DNA from: Mycoplasmoides gallisepticum
GTDB taxonomy: Bacteria; Bacillota_I; Bacilli_A; Mycoplasmatales; Mycoplasmoidaceae
Length of the DNA: 64,000 nt
Assembly (NCBI RefSeq): GCF_900476085.1
Contig: NZ_LS991952.1
Location: forward strand, 124,001 to 188,000
Reading direction: 5' to 3'
In this document: in pieces, positions 56,508 to 64,000 of the stretch
Layout of the letters: each line of letters begins with the position of its first letter
How positions within the stretch are numbered: the first letter of the stretch is position 1
Translations under genes and position numbers: made by a program
The notes under the pieces: generated by a model
Database searches by the model: none
What the model was told of the DNA's origin: nothing
Seen by the model: the letters and a program-made list of their open reading frames with translations, nothing else

Positions 56508-56681
56508 ATGGCAGTACAACAAAGAAGATCTTCGAAACACAGAAGAGATAAAAGACGTTCACATGATGCTTTAGCAGTTAACTTAATTAACGTATGTAAG
56601 CATTGTGGGAAATTCAAAAGAGCTCACAGAGCTTGCTCTTGCGGAATGTATAACGAATTAAGAATTACCAAAGCAAAATAA
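56508..56681 (+). CDS. rpmF: 50S ribosomal protein L32
   Basis: 57 residues: [20 protein letters not shown], then [21 protein letters not shown] with a CxxC zinc pair and two later cysteines. It ends in TAATG, overlapping the next frame. Confidence 0.95.
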
Positions 56682-56872
56682 TGAACGATAACTTATCACA
56701 CAAATCTAAAGATTTAAATTTAACTTCAGTTAGTGAGGTATCTAAATACCAAAACAGCAAGATTAAAGCTGGTTTGGATTGGTTTAGTGCGACAGCAATT
56801 ATCTTATTAACAGTAATTGGAGTTTGTCTAGGGATTTGTATGGCTTGTTTAGTTATTATTCACGCATCTTAA
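56681..56872 (+). CDS. Small single-helix membrane protein at the end of the rplJ operon
   Basis: 63 residues: a polar, serine-rich N-terminus ([16 protein letters not shown]...) and one C-terminal helix (ATAIILLTVIGVCLGICMAC). The start is fixed by the TAATG overlap with rpmF. It could be a SecE-like subunit, but the helix sequence is too short to say; listed as unknown. Confidence 0.6.
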   Translation: MNDNLSHKSKDLNLTSVSEVSKYQNSKIKAGLDWFSATAIILLTVIGVCLGICMACLVIIHAS

Positions 56873-56898
56873 TTAATAAGCAAATAGTTATTAAAAAT

Positions 56899-56938
56899 AA
56901 TAAAAGACCTATCTTAATTGATAGGTCTTTTATTTTAG
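56899..56938. terminator. Terminator of the rplJ operon
   Basis: AATAAAAGACCTATC, loop TTAATT, GATAGGTCTTTTATT: 15-bp perfect stem followed by TT. The A-run allows action on the other strand as well. Confidence 0.9.
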
Positions 56939-56980
56939 TTATTTAGCCAGATTAAGGATTTTATCTGATCGTGGGTAATA

Positions 56981-57004
56981 AAAAATGGGCTCTTACCCAT
57001 TTTT
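56981..57004 (-). terminator. Terminator of dnaJ
   Basis: AAAAATGGG, loop CTCTTA, CCCATTTTT. On the minus strand, where dnaJ is transcribed, it is followed by TTATT. Confidence 0.75.
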
Positions 57005-57019
57005 AGTTTGGTTAGAGCT

Positions 57020-58195
57020 TTATTGCGAATCCTTATTATTAAGTTCTTTCTTCATTAAGGTTTCGTATAAGTTTACTTCCTTATTTGGTTTAATGAACTC
57101 TTTAAGTTTAGTAATCTCTTGTTTAGAGTATTCACTAGGTCTTGCATAGTTGATTACAACGATTAGATCACCTTTTTGGTTGTAATTAGCACCATAAACC
57201 CGTGAGTCTAGTTTTAAGTTAATTCCACCATTAGCAATCGTGATGATATCACCATTTTTAGTTCCGGCTTTTAGATTAATTTCTTTGATCTCTTTTAAAG
57301 TCGGAATTAAGATTGTTCCACCAGTGATAGCCACCAATGGATCAACTAAAACGTTAACCACCACGTGGTTATCGCGTAATTCAAACACCCTAGAAGGTTC
57401 GATCTTCACTCTTAAGAAAAGATCCCCCACTAGATTCTTATAAATGTGTCCTTCCCCGCGAACGATTACAACATCTTGATAAAAGACATTTGAATCGATT
57501 GAGACTTTTCTTTCAACGACTTCATCAACCATTCTACGTGATTTACATTTCTTACATTTATTTTTGATCGTTTGACCTTCACCTTTACAAGAAGGACAGG
57601 TCTTTTTGGTTTGGAACATTCCTAGTAATGTTCTTCTTTGTTCAACAAGAAACCCTTCGCCATTACAATCACTACATGTAATTACATCACCATCAGCTGA
57701 ACCTGACCCGTTACAATCCGGACAAGTAACTTGTCTGGTATACTTAACGTTTTTAATACAACCATTGGCTGCTTCTAAGAAGTTGATCTTAATCTCATGA
57801 ACTAAATTAACATCAACTTCTTCAATGTATTCTTGGTTGTGAAAACCACTGCCTCCACCACCAAAGAATTGTGAAAAAACATCACCAAACCCACCTTCGA
57901 AATCAAACCCGCTAAATACAGAGTTAAACACGTCATAAGGATTGAATCCACCTTGGTGGAATCCAGACGCGTTTAAACCTTCATGACCATAAGTGTCATA
58001 AAGTTTTCTTTTCTCTTCATCGCTTAGTACCTCGTAAGCTTCATTAACTTCTTTGAACTTCTCTTCAGCATCTGAATCTTTATTGCGATCAGGGTGATAT
58101 TTCATAGCCAGTTTTCTAAAGGCTTTTTTAATATCTTGCTGTGTAGCTGAACGGGATACTTCTAATATTTCGTAATAATCTCTTTTTGAAGACAT
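57020..58195 (-). CDS. dnaJ: Chaperone DnaJ
   Basis: 391 residues on the minus strand. J-domain with HPD in KYHPDRN, a G/F-rich linker ([21 protein letters not shown]), four zinc-centre repeats ([32 protein letters not shown]; the last is weak) and the C-terminal client-binding domains. It delivers substrates to DnaK. A CIRCE operator 62-88 bp upstream suggests HrcA control. A second, broken copy lies at 62826-63703. Confidence 0.97.
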   Translation of the reverse strand: MSSKRDYYEILEVSRSATQQDIKKAFRKLAMKYHPDRNKDSDAEEKFKEVNEAYEVLSDEEKRKLYDTYGHEGLNASGFHQGGFNPYDVFNSVFSGFDFEGGFGDVFSQFFGGGGSGFHNQEYIEEVDVNLVHEIKINFLEAANGCIKNVKYTRQVTCPDCNGSGSADGDVITCSDCNGEGFLVEQRRTLLGMFQTKKTCPSCKGEGQTIKNKCKKCKSRRMVDEVVERKVSIDSNVFYQDVVIVRGEGHIYKNLVGDLFLRVKIEPSRVFELRDNHVVVNVLVDPLVAITGGTILIPTLKEIKEINLKAGTKNGDIITIANGGINLKLDSRVYGANYNQKGDLIVVINYARPSEYSKQEITKLKEFIKPNKEVNLYETLMKKELNNKDSQ

Positions 58196-58256
58196 ATAAT
58201 ATTTATTTAATTATTGATTGATTAGGTTTGGTAGTTAAAGCAATAATATTAATATT

Positions 58257-58283
58257 TTAGCACTCTAAGAGCTAAAGTGATAA
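58257..58283 (-). promoter_or_regulatory. CIRCE heat-shock operator of dnaJ
   Basis: TTAGCACTC-N9-AAGTGATAA: the left arm is a perfect match to the consensus TTAGCACTC-N9-GAGTGCTAA, the right arm matches 7 of 9. HrcA is the expected repressor. Confidence 0.8.
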
Positions 58284-58497
58284 AAAAGTTAAACAAATTA
58301 ATTTCAGTATAAAAAAGAAATAAGCTCTTAATTGGTTACTGTTTGTGAAAAACTAATCGGATTTAACTTTGATCTGATCAAGCAGTTTTAACAAGAAGTT
58401 TTTGGTTTTTTTTGTTTGTAAACTGGTTTTTTGAGCAAATCAATTAGATATAACCCTATTATTACACTTACTTATTATAATTAAGTTATAATTAAGG

Positions 58498-58503
58498 TAT
58501 AAT
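58498..58503 (+). promoter_or_regulatory. -10 box of the lipoprotein gene
   Basis: TATAAT about 50-70 bp before the two candidate starts at 58550 and 58571. Confidence 0.5.
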
Positions 58504-58549
58504 TTTTATCGAGAATTCGATAGATTAACTTTTCTATAATAAGGACAGA

Positions 58550-59776
58550 ATGCTTAAAAATAAGGACAGAATGCTTAAAAAAATATTGAAATGGTTTTTA
58601 CTAGCTTCTTTTGTAGCGGTGCCATTATCTTCTTGTACAAACAAGAATAAGAAAGAGATGGTTAGTAATTCACCTCCTAATATGGATCCAGGTAATACCT
58701 CAGGTACTAATGAAAATAATAACCCAAGAGAACCTTTACCCCCTATAAATCGATCTGAAGGGATGAAGTCAGAAGATAAAAGTGGGAAGATGGAAGCAGA
58801 TCGTTCTAGTGATAGTAGTAATGAAACAAAAAGTTTACAATTAAGTCTAAAGTCTAAAGCTGTTATAGCATCTGATCTAGTAACTCAAGCAAGCGGTGGT
58901 TATAGTCTTAACTGGTCAAAGTTTATGACCAATCTTAATTCAGAAGAACAGACAAACTCAAGATTGTTAAACTTAATTGTTGACGATCGTGAAGGGCAAA
59001 TCTCATTTGATTTACAAGTAGGTGGAAATCAAAAGCTAAGCTTTAAAGAAAAAGTCGATTTTGATTTTCAGTTCTTAAAAGCTTTAACTTTAAATTGGAC
59101 TGATACTAAACCCACAACAACCAATAGTTCATTAACCCAACTTCAAAAGGTGACTAACGCCCAAGGATTATCTGAATTTGCTACCCCCGTTTTATCAGTA
59201 GCATCTGATGATTCAACCAATTACTTCACTTATCTAAGTGATTGGTTCGATGTTAATCTAACATATGTAAGTGTTGATAAGAAATTAGAACAAAACGATC
59301 TTACTTTTGATTATCAACTAACAATAAATCCAAATAAAAGATCGTTTTATCAGATTGAGAATAATTCTAAACAACCTCAACTTTGACACAGCGATGAAGA
59401 TAGAACAGTTTTAAGCTATCCGTCAGATTTATCTAAAGCTGCAGCTGATGTAATCATCAACAAGACAAGTGAATTGTTTGATAAACCAATCGATTATTTC
59501 TATGATATAACAAATCATACAGTTAAAACTGATCAATTAGAAGTAACTGCTAGAAACAATGGGCTAATTAAGTTTTCTAACAGTAAATACAATGATCAGT
59601 TTGCAATTACTTTAGTGCAAAACTCAGCTAGTTTCAATACTGATAGGAACGAACTAACATTTACTGTCGAAATCAAACCAAAAGATAGTAACGAATTTAA
59701 TAGTATGGGGGGGATTGGAAGAACTTTCACAATAACAACCTACAGATGGACCATATCGACCTTACCAACGAACTAA
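58550..59776 (+). CDS. Surface lipoprotein with duplicated start unit and rebuilt C-terminus
   Basis: 408 residues from the ATG at 58550, with UGA as Trp. A 21-bp unit (AATAAGGACAGAATGCTTAA) occurs twice, giving two ribosome-binding sites and two in-frame starts, 58550 and 58571. The second gives the simpler leader MLKKILKWFLLASFVAVPLSSC with the lipobox. A proline/asparagine-rich spacer (residues 35-80) precedes a beta-rich domain. The tail (TTYRWTISTLPTN) differs from the degenerate repeat just downstream. No named family; likely exposed on the cell surface. Confidence 0.75.
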
Positions 59777-59876
59777 CATTTAGTGTCTGAATCAAACTAA
59801 AAGATAGTGACGAATCTAATAGTATGGGAATTGGACAAACTTTCACAATTCCACTTGGTAGATCAAACCAACAATA
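59769..59876 (+). pseudogene. Degenerate duplicate of the lipoprotein tail
   Basis: CGAACTAACATTTAGTGTCT... repeats 59649-59740 with changes, then continues to FTIPLGRSNQQ and TAA at 59874-59876. It looks like the original 3' end, cut off when a duplicate segment of about 100 bp changed the frame. Confidence 0.55.
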
Positions 59877-59910
59877 ATTTTTAAGGGGAATAATTAATAA
59901 CTAAATATTT

Positions 59911-62043
59911 GTGAATACAGGATATAGCCAAATTGATAAACAAGAAAAAGCTAATAAACTCTTTGGGAAAACAGCAATTGCTAAAGCAATTTGAATTGTT
60001 TGTTTACCAGGTTTATTAGCTGCTTTCTTTGCAGGTTTGTATAGTTTTTATGATCAGATCTTAATTCAAAAATTAGTGCCAGAAGTTTGGAAACTAAATG
60101 ATGTTTACAACGGTTTGCACTTTTCAAATATTAACGTTTATCAACGGGTATTTGATCAGATCTTTGTTAATGACGCAATCGTTAGAGTTCCCAATATCTA
60201 TTTTTTTGATAATGGTTATTATCAAGCTTCAGTTTCTCAACCCGTACCGATTGGTTATTTTAATAGTGACTTTATTAAGATTTTTGGTGAGCAAGTAAGA
60301 TCTCAACCAATCATCACCTTAGATAAGAATGTACTTGCTCAATCAATTAATAATTACCAAATCTTAGATAATATCGTTTTATTATTTAAAAACGTTTATA
60401 ATTCCCAGATCGGTGCTGTTGGTGATAATACATCACAGCTATCTAATGTTTCAATTATAGCTAGACAAGCAGTAAACTCGTTTCAAAATATCCTTTTAAT
60501 TGGGAATGCAGCAATCTATTTAGTACCGATTGGGGCTGGGGTTTATTACACCAAATCAATTAGTTATAAATATGAAAAAACTGGTCGAGATATCTGAGTG
60601 ATGTCATTTTGAACAACATTAATCTTATGTTTAATTGCTAGTTTAATCTGTTTTATTATTGTTGGTGCTGGAGTTCAACGTAGTTTAATTGGAACGGCCA
60701 ATTTAAGTCCTAGAGTAATCAGCTTACTAGATCATAATAATGCTAACGAGATTGTTAGCCGGATTAATAATGTTGATCTTGATTCGCTTAATGGCGTTAA
60801 TTTTGTCAACTACCCTAAAGTGATCTTAACTTATGATGATGCGATGGCTGATATCTCAGCCCTTTGAGCTGATCAATATAGTTGGATTTATGCTAGTGGG
60901 TTCTTTTTTATTGGTTTGTTTTCATTATTATCTTTCATGATTCGCTCTGAAGGAAGAAATATCTTTGTTACGGTTGCTTCAATCATAGCAAACGTAACTA
61001 ATGTTTTATTAGACTTTATCTTTATTAAATACTTTAGTCTTGGTTTGATTGGTGGAGCAACGGCTTCTGTAATTAGCTGAGTTGTTAACTTAATTTTATA
61101 CGTTGGCTTTGTCATGTATTTTAATAAGAAGCAAGCTACATGATTAAGTTTTCACGATCTCTTTAAGGTTAAATTTAATATCAAGATCATTATCCCGATC
61201 ATGATCTTGGGGTTATCATCGTTCATTCGGATTGTGGGTTTAACTGTAATGTTCTTGGTTTACAATTTATTGTTAATCAGGGTCTCTGGACAAGATTTTC
61301 AAAACTACCACGCAGGGTCCACCCCGTTGTTGATCTTATTTTTTGTCGCCTTATTCGGGATCTCAGATGGTGGTCGACCATTAATTGGTTATAACTATAC
61401 GAACCGTCATTACAAGCGAGTACACTCAGCTTTCTGATGATCGTTGTTTGTTACTTTCACGTATGCAATTATCTCCTATATCGTCGTCTTTTTTGTTGCC
61501 AAAACTGTTTTAGTTAACTTATTTAACTTTAAAGATCCAAGCACAACACCAATGGTGCAACCAATTGATAATGCTGATATGGCGACAAGTTATATCAGAA
61601 TTACAATGTTAAGAATTGTGATGTTCTCAATTACGATCTGTGGAATGATGTTGTTCCAAGGAACAAATGATGTAATTCGTTCATACATCTCTTCAGCGAT
61701 TGAAGGATCATTCATCTCTTATCTAGTGTTTGGTACGGTTTATGGTCTATCAACAGTTTTACCAAAAACTGATAATCTAAATATCTGGGTTTATGTTTCA
61801 GGCTATGCGATCTCACCATTTATTACTTCTGTGGTGGTATTGATCTTATCAATCTTGTTCTTAAGAAGAAATCTAAATGTTAAGAACGAAACAATCGAAC
61901 GTAAGATGAACCGATTAGATTTAATGCAATATAATTTCTTTATTAATGAAGCAAAGAAATACAATCTCTTAACACCACAACAACAACACGAGTTGGTTAA
62001 ATTAAAAAAAGAAAAACAAGAATTAAATACGAACCAAAATTAA
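59911..62043 (+). CDS. MATE-type multidrug/flippase-like transporter
   Basis: Up to 710 residues with UGA as Trp. A stop at 59902 leaves GTG (59911) or a later codon as start; the AAGGGG at 59882 is rather far. Repeated membrane segments run through the protein, with a large loop (about 60-180) after the first helix. 'GRNIFVTVASIIANVTNVLLDFIFIKYFSLGLIGGATASVIS' and 'GISDGGRPLIGYNYTNRHYKRV' are MATE-family patterns. It is longer than the usual 450 residues. The substrate is unknown. Confidence 0.75.
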
Positions 62044-62057
62044 GTTCTGGGATGAGA

Positions 62058-62089
62058 AAAAATGTAGCACTGGACCGTGCTACATTTTT
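62058..62089. terminator. Bidirectional terminator between MATE gene and metG remnant
   Basis: AAAAATGTAGCAC, loop TGGACC, GTGCTACATTTTT: a 13-bp perfect stem with U-tracts in both directions. Confidence 0.9.
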
Positions 62090-62109
62090 ATTTTTGTTTA
62101 ACCAACTAA

Positions 62110-62834
62110 TTATTTAGTTGGTTCTTTTGCTTGTTCCTTAGTGGGTTCTTTTGGTGATTGTTTAGATGATTCCTTAGCTTTTTTATCTTTAACCTCTTTT
62201 GTTTTTGTTTCTTGTTGTTCTAGAGGTTTTAGATTAACGTTTGGATCGGTCACATCAAGTTTTTGGAACAATTTTTTTGACTTATTAATCTTATGATTCA
62301 ACAGTTGTTCAAAATTATTAATGTTTTTTAATTGTGTTTGTTCTGGTGTGAAATTCATCTGTTCATAAACTTCTTTTGATTTAGTCGTTAAGATTGGTTC
62401 AAGAAGAACAAAAACAGTTCTAATCGCACAAGTACCAGCAAACAAAACGTTAGCCAATTCTTGAGTTTTGTTATTTTTATAAAGTTCTCAAGGTTTTCTT
62501 ACTTCAATAACGCTTGAATATTCTTTTGAAATATTAAGCACTAATTTAATCGCAGAACGAATGTCGTTTTCTTCAACTAGTTTCTCAAATTCAGCCGGTA
62601 GTTTTTGTAGATCAGCTAAATATTTATCTTCTACTTCATTACCCGCAAGATAAGGTAAGATCGTAGATTCTTGTCTTGATTCAAGCATCGGAATTAATCT
62701 GTGAACTAAATTACCCAGATTATTAATTAGATCAGAGTTAATCGTTTCTTGGATTAAGCGTTTACCATCTTCACTTAAACTCAACTCTTTAAGTAAATAA
62801 TAATCAACGGTGTAGCTTCGATGATTTATCGCGT
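62110..62834 (-). pseudogene. metG: Methionyl-tRNA synthetase, 3' remnant only
   Basis: About 240 residues on the minus strand with UGA as Trp: YYLLKELSLSEDGKR, DLINNLGNLVHRLIPML and 'ANVLFAGTCAIRTVFVLLEPILT' are the C-terminal anticodon-binding half of MetRS, followed by a lysine/glutamate-rich tail (KEPTKEQAKEPTK). The catalytic Rossmann half (HIGH and KMSKS) is absent. The break falls at 62828-62834, where the broken dnaJ begins. A complete metG is expected elsewhere. Confidence 0.8.
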
Positions 62835-63703
62835 GACAGCAACCAATGGATCAACTAGAACGTTAACCAACATGTGGTTATCACCTAGTTCAAACACCCT
62901 AGAAGGTTGCATCTTCACTCTTAAGAAAAGATTTCCCACTAGATTCTTATAAATGTGTCCTTCCCCGCGAACGATTACAACATCTTGATAAAACACATTT
63001 GAATCGATTGAGACCTTTCTTTCAACCACTTCATCAACCATTCTACGTGATTTACATTTATTACATTTATTTTTGATCGTTTGACCTTCACCTTTACAAG
63101 AAGGACAGGTCTTTTTGGTTTGGAACATTCCTAGTAATGTTCTTCTTTGTTCAACAAGAAACCCTTCGCCATTACAATCACTACATGTAATTACATCACC
63201 ATCAGCTGAACCTGACCCGTTACAATCAGGACAAGTAACTTGTCTGGTGTACTTAACGTTTTTAATACAACCATTGGTTGCTTCTAAGAAGCTGATCTTA
63301 ATTTCATGAACTAAATTAACATCAACTCTTCAATGTATTCTTGGTTGTGAAAACCACTGCCTCCCCCACCAAAGAATTGTGAGAAGACATCACCAAACCC
63401 ACCTTCAAAATCAAACCCGCTAAATACAGAGTTAAACACGTCATAAGGATTGAATCCACCTTGGTGGAATCCAGACGCGTTTAAACCTTCATGACCATAA
63501 GTGTCATAAAGTTTTCTTTTCTCTTCATCGCTTAGTACCTCGTAAGCTTCATTAACTTCTTTGAACTTCTCTTCAGCATCTGAATCTTTATTGCGATCAG
63601 GGTGATATTTCATAGCAAGTTTTCTAAAGGTTTTTTTAATATCTTGTTGGGTAGCTGATCGGGATACTCCTAATATTTCGTAATAATCTCTTTTTGAAGA
63701 CAT
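62826..63703 (-). pseudogene. dnaJ: Second dnaJ copy, frameshifted and 3'-truncated
   Basis: Nearly identical to 57320-58195. It begins [20 protein letters not shown] with HPD and the G/F region, then loses one T near 63328 (EYIEELMLI, stop). The other frame continues through the zinc repeats (CNKCKSRR) to DPLVAVTR and ends at the junction with metG. No client-binding C-terminus remains. Confidence 0.9.
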
Positions 63704-64000
63704 ATAATATTTATTTAATTATTGATTAATCAGGTTTGGTAGTTAAAGCAATAATATTAATATTTTGGCACTCCAAGAGTCAAAGTGACAAAAAAAGCTA
63801 AACAAATTCCATTCATTGGGTTGTGAATTAAATTTTTTTTAATGACGTTTGAACCGTCATATCTTCATGAATTAATGGTCCAAAATCAATATTACTTACT
63901 AAATGTATAAAATAAATATAATTATTTTACTTATTTATTATAATTAAGGTATATTCTTATTTATATAAAATAAGATTTAATTAATAACTATTAGAGAATT
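63704..64000. other. Region upstream of the broken dnaJ
   Basis: Repeats the dnaJ upstream region, including the decayed CIRCE at 63765-63791. At 63925-63958 it carries sequence like the lipoprotein promoter region (TTATTATAATTAAGGTATA). No gene is seen before the window ends. Confidence 0.55.
63765..63791 (-). promoter_or_regulatory. Decayed CIRCE-like element
   Basis: TTGGCACTC-N9-AAGTGACAA; aligned with the element at 58257 it has one further change in each arm, as expected when the gene it served has been lost. Confidence 0.55.

Larger units (their letters stand above)
58196..58549. other. Divergent region between dnaJ and the lipoprotein gene
   Basis: Holds the CIRCE operator (58257-58283), AT-rich sequence, and a TATAAT at 58498-58503 for the lipoprotein gene, with a short palindrome (ATCGAGAATTCGAT) directly after it. 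Much of it is repeated at 63704-63958. Confidence 0.55.

Noticed and set aside
58550-59776. VlhA haemagglutinin gene with GAA repeats
   Set aside because: The leader and proline-rich spacer recall VlhA, but there is no upstream GAA repeat tract and the mature sequence does not match what I know of VlhA.
62826-63703. Second functional DnaJ
   Set aside because: A frameshift after the G/F region and a missing C-terminal domain exclude a working protein.
1-64000. CRISPR array, restriction or other defence system
   Set aside because: No regularly spaced repeats and no Cas or restriction-enzyme motifs in any frame.

Overview
The window reads as a low-GC mollicute chromosome that uses UGA for tryptophan. 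Dozens of conserved genes (nusA, infB, alaS, prfA, fmt, ptsG, dnaJ) stay open only if UGA is Trp, and only a type-1 release factor is present. The RibF-MnmA fusion, the rpsT/fmt/DUF2779 order (as in Mycoplasma genitalium, from memory) and the abundance of lipoproteins and subtilases point to Mycoplasma (Mycoplasmoides) gallisepticum or a very close relative such as M. imitans. The species call is inference.

Positions 1-16,560 are accessory and plastic. They hold two subtilisin-like proteases (one cut by the window edge), an ABC exporter operon followed by exported proteins (2510-8832), a lipoprotein pseudogene, and two decayed IS256-type elements that bracket the ABC block in direct orientation. 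A tandem pair of 12-kb-region membrane-protein paralogues follows, one with a premature stop. A single A missing from a run appears to have fused the ABC ATPase to the lipoprotein behind it.

Positions 16,795-21,260 are the nusA-ylxR-infB-rbfA translation/transcription operon, with an intrinsic terminator between its promoter and nusA. A third decayed IS copy, a solute-binding-type lipoprotein and a 97-bp IS-derived miniature element follow.

Positions 26,004-44,016 are mainly housekeeping: truB, a ribF-mnmA fusion, a convergent CoA-transferase, then alaS-ruvX-trmR-trhP1-trhP2 (tRNA charging and wobble-uridine hydroxylation/methylation), rpsT, fmt, a DUF2779 protein, a YhcH-family protein, and a membrane protein whose frame runs into yebC. 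Six tRNA genes lie at 44,051-44,652.

Positions 45,102-58,195 carry glucose uptake and glycolysis (PTS EIICBA, GapN), rpmE, prfA-prmC-tsaC (release factor, its methylase, t6A synthesis), rpiB, recU, HU, the L10 leader with rplJ-rplL-rpmF, and dnaJ behind a CIRCE heat-shock operator.

Positions 58,196-64,000 are again plastic: a lipoprotein with a duplicated start and tail, a MATE-type transporter, and a scar in which the 3' part of metG abuts a second, broken dnaJ with its own decayed CIRCE. No CRISPR array, rRNA or clear new defence system was seen. The most notable features are the gene fusions, the operator and leader structures, and the repeat-driven rearrangements.
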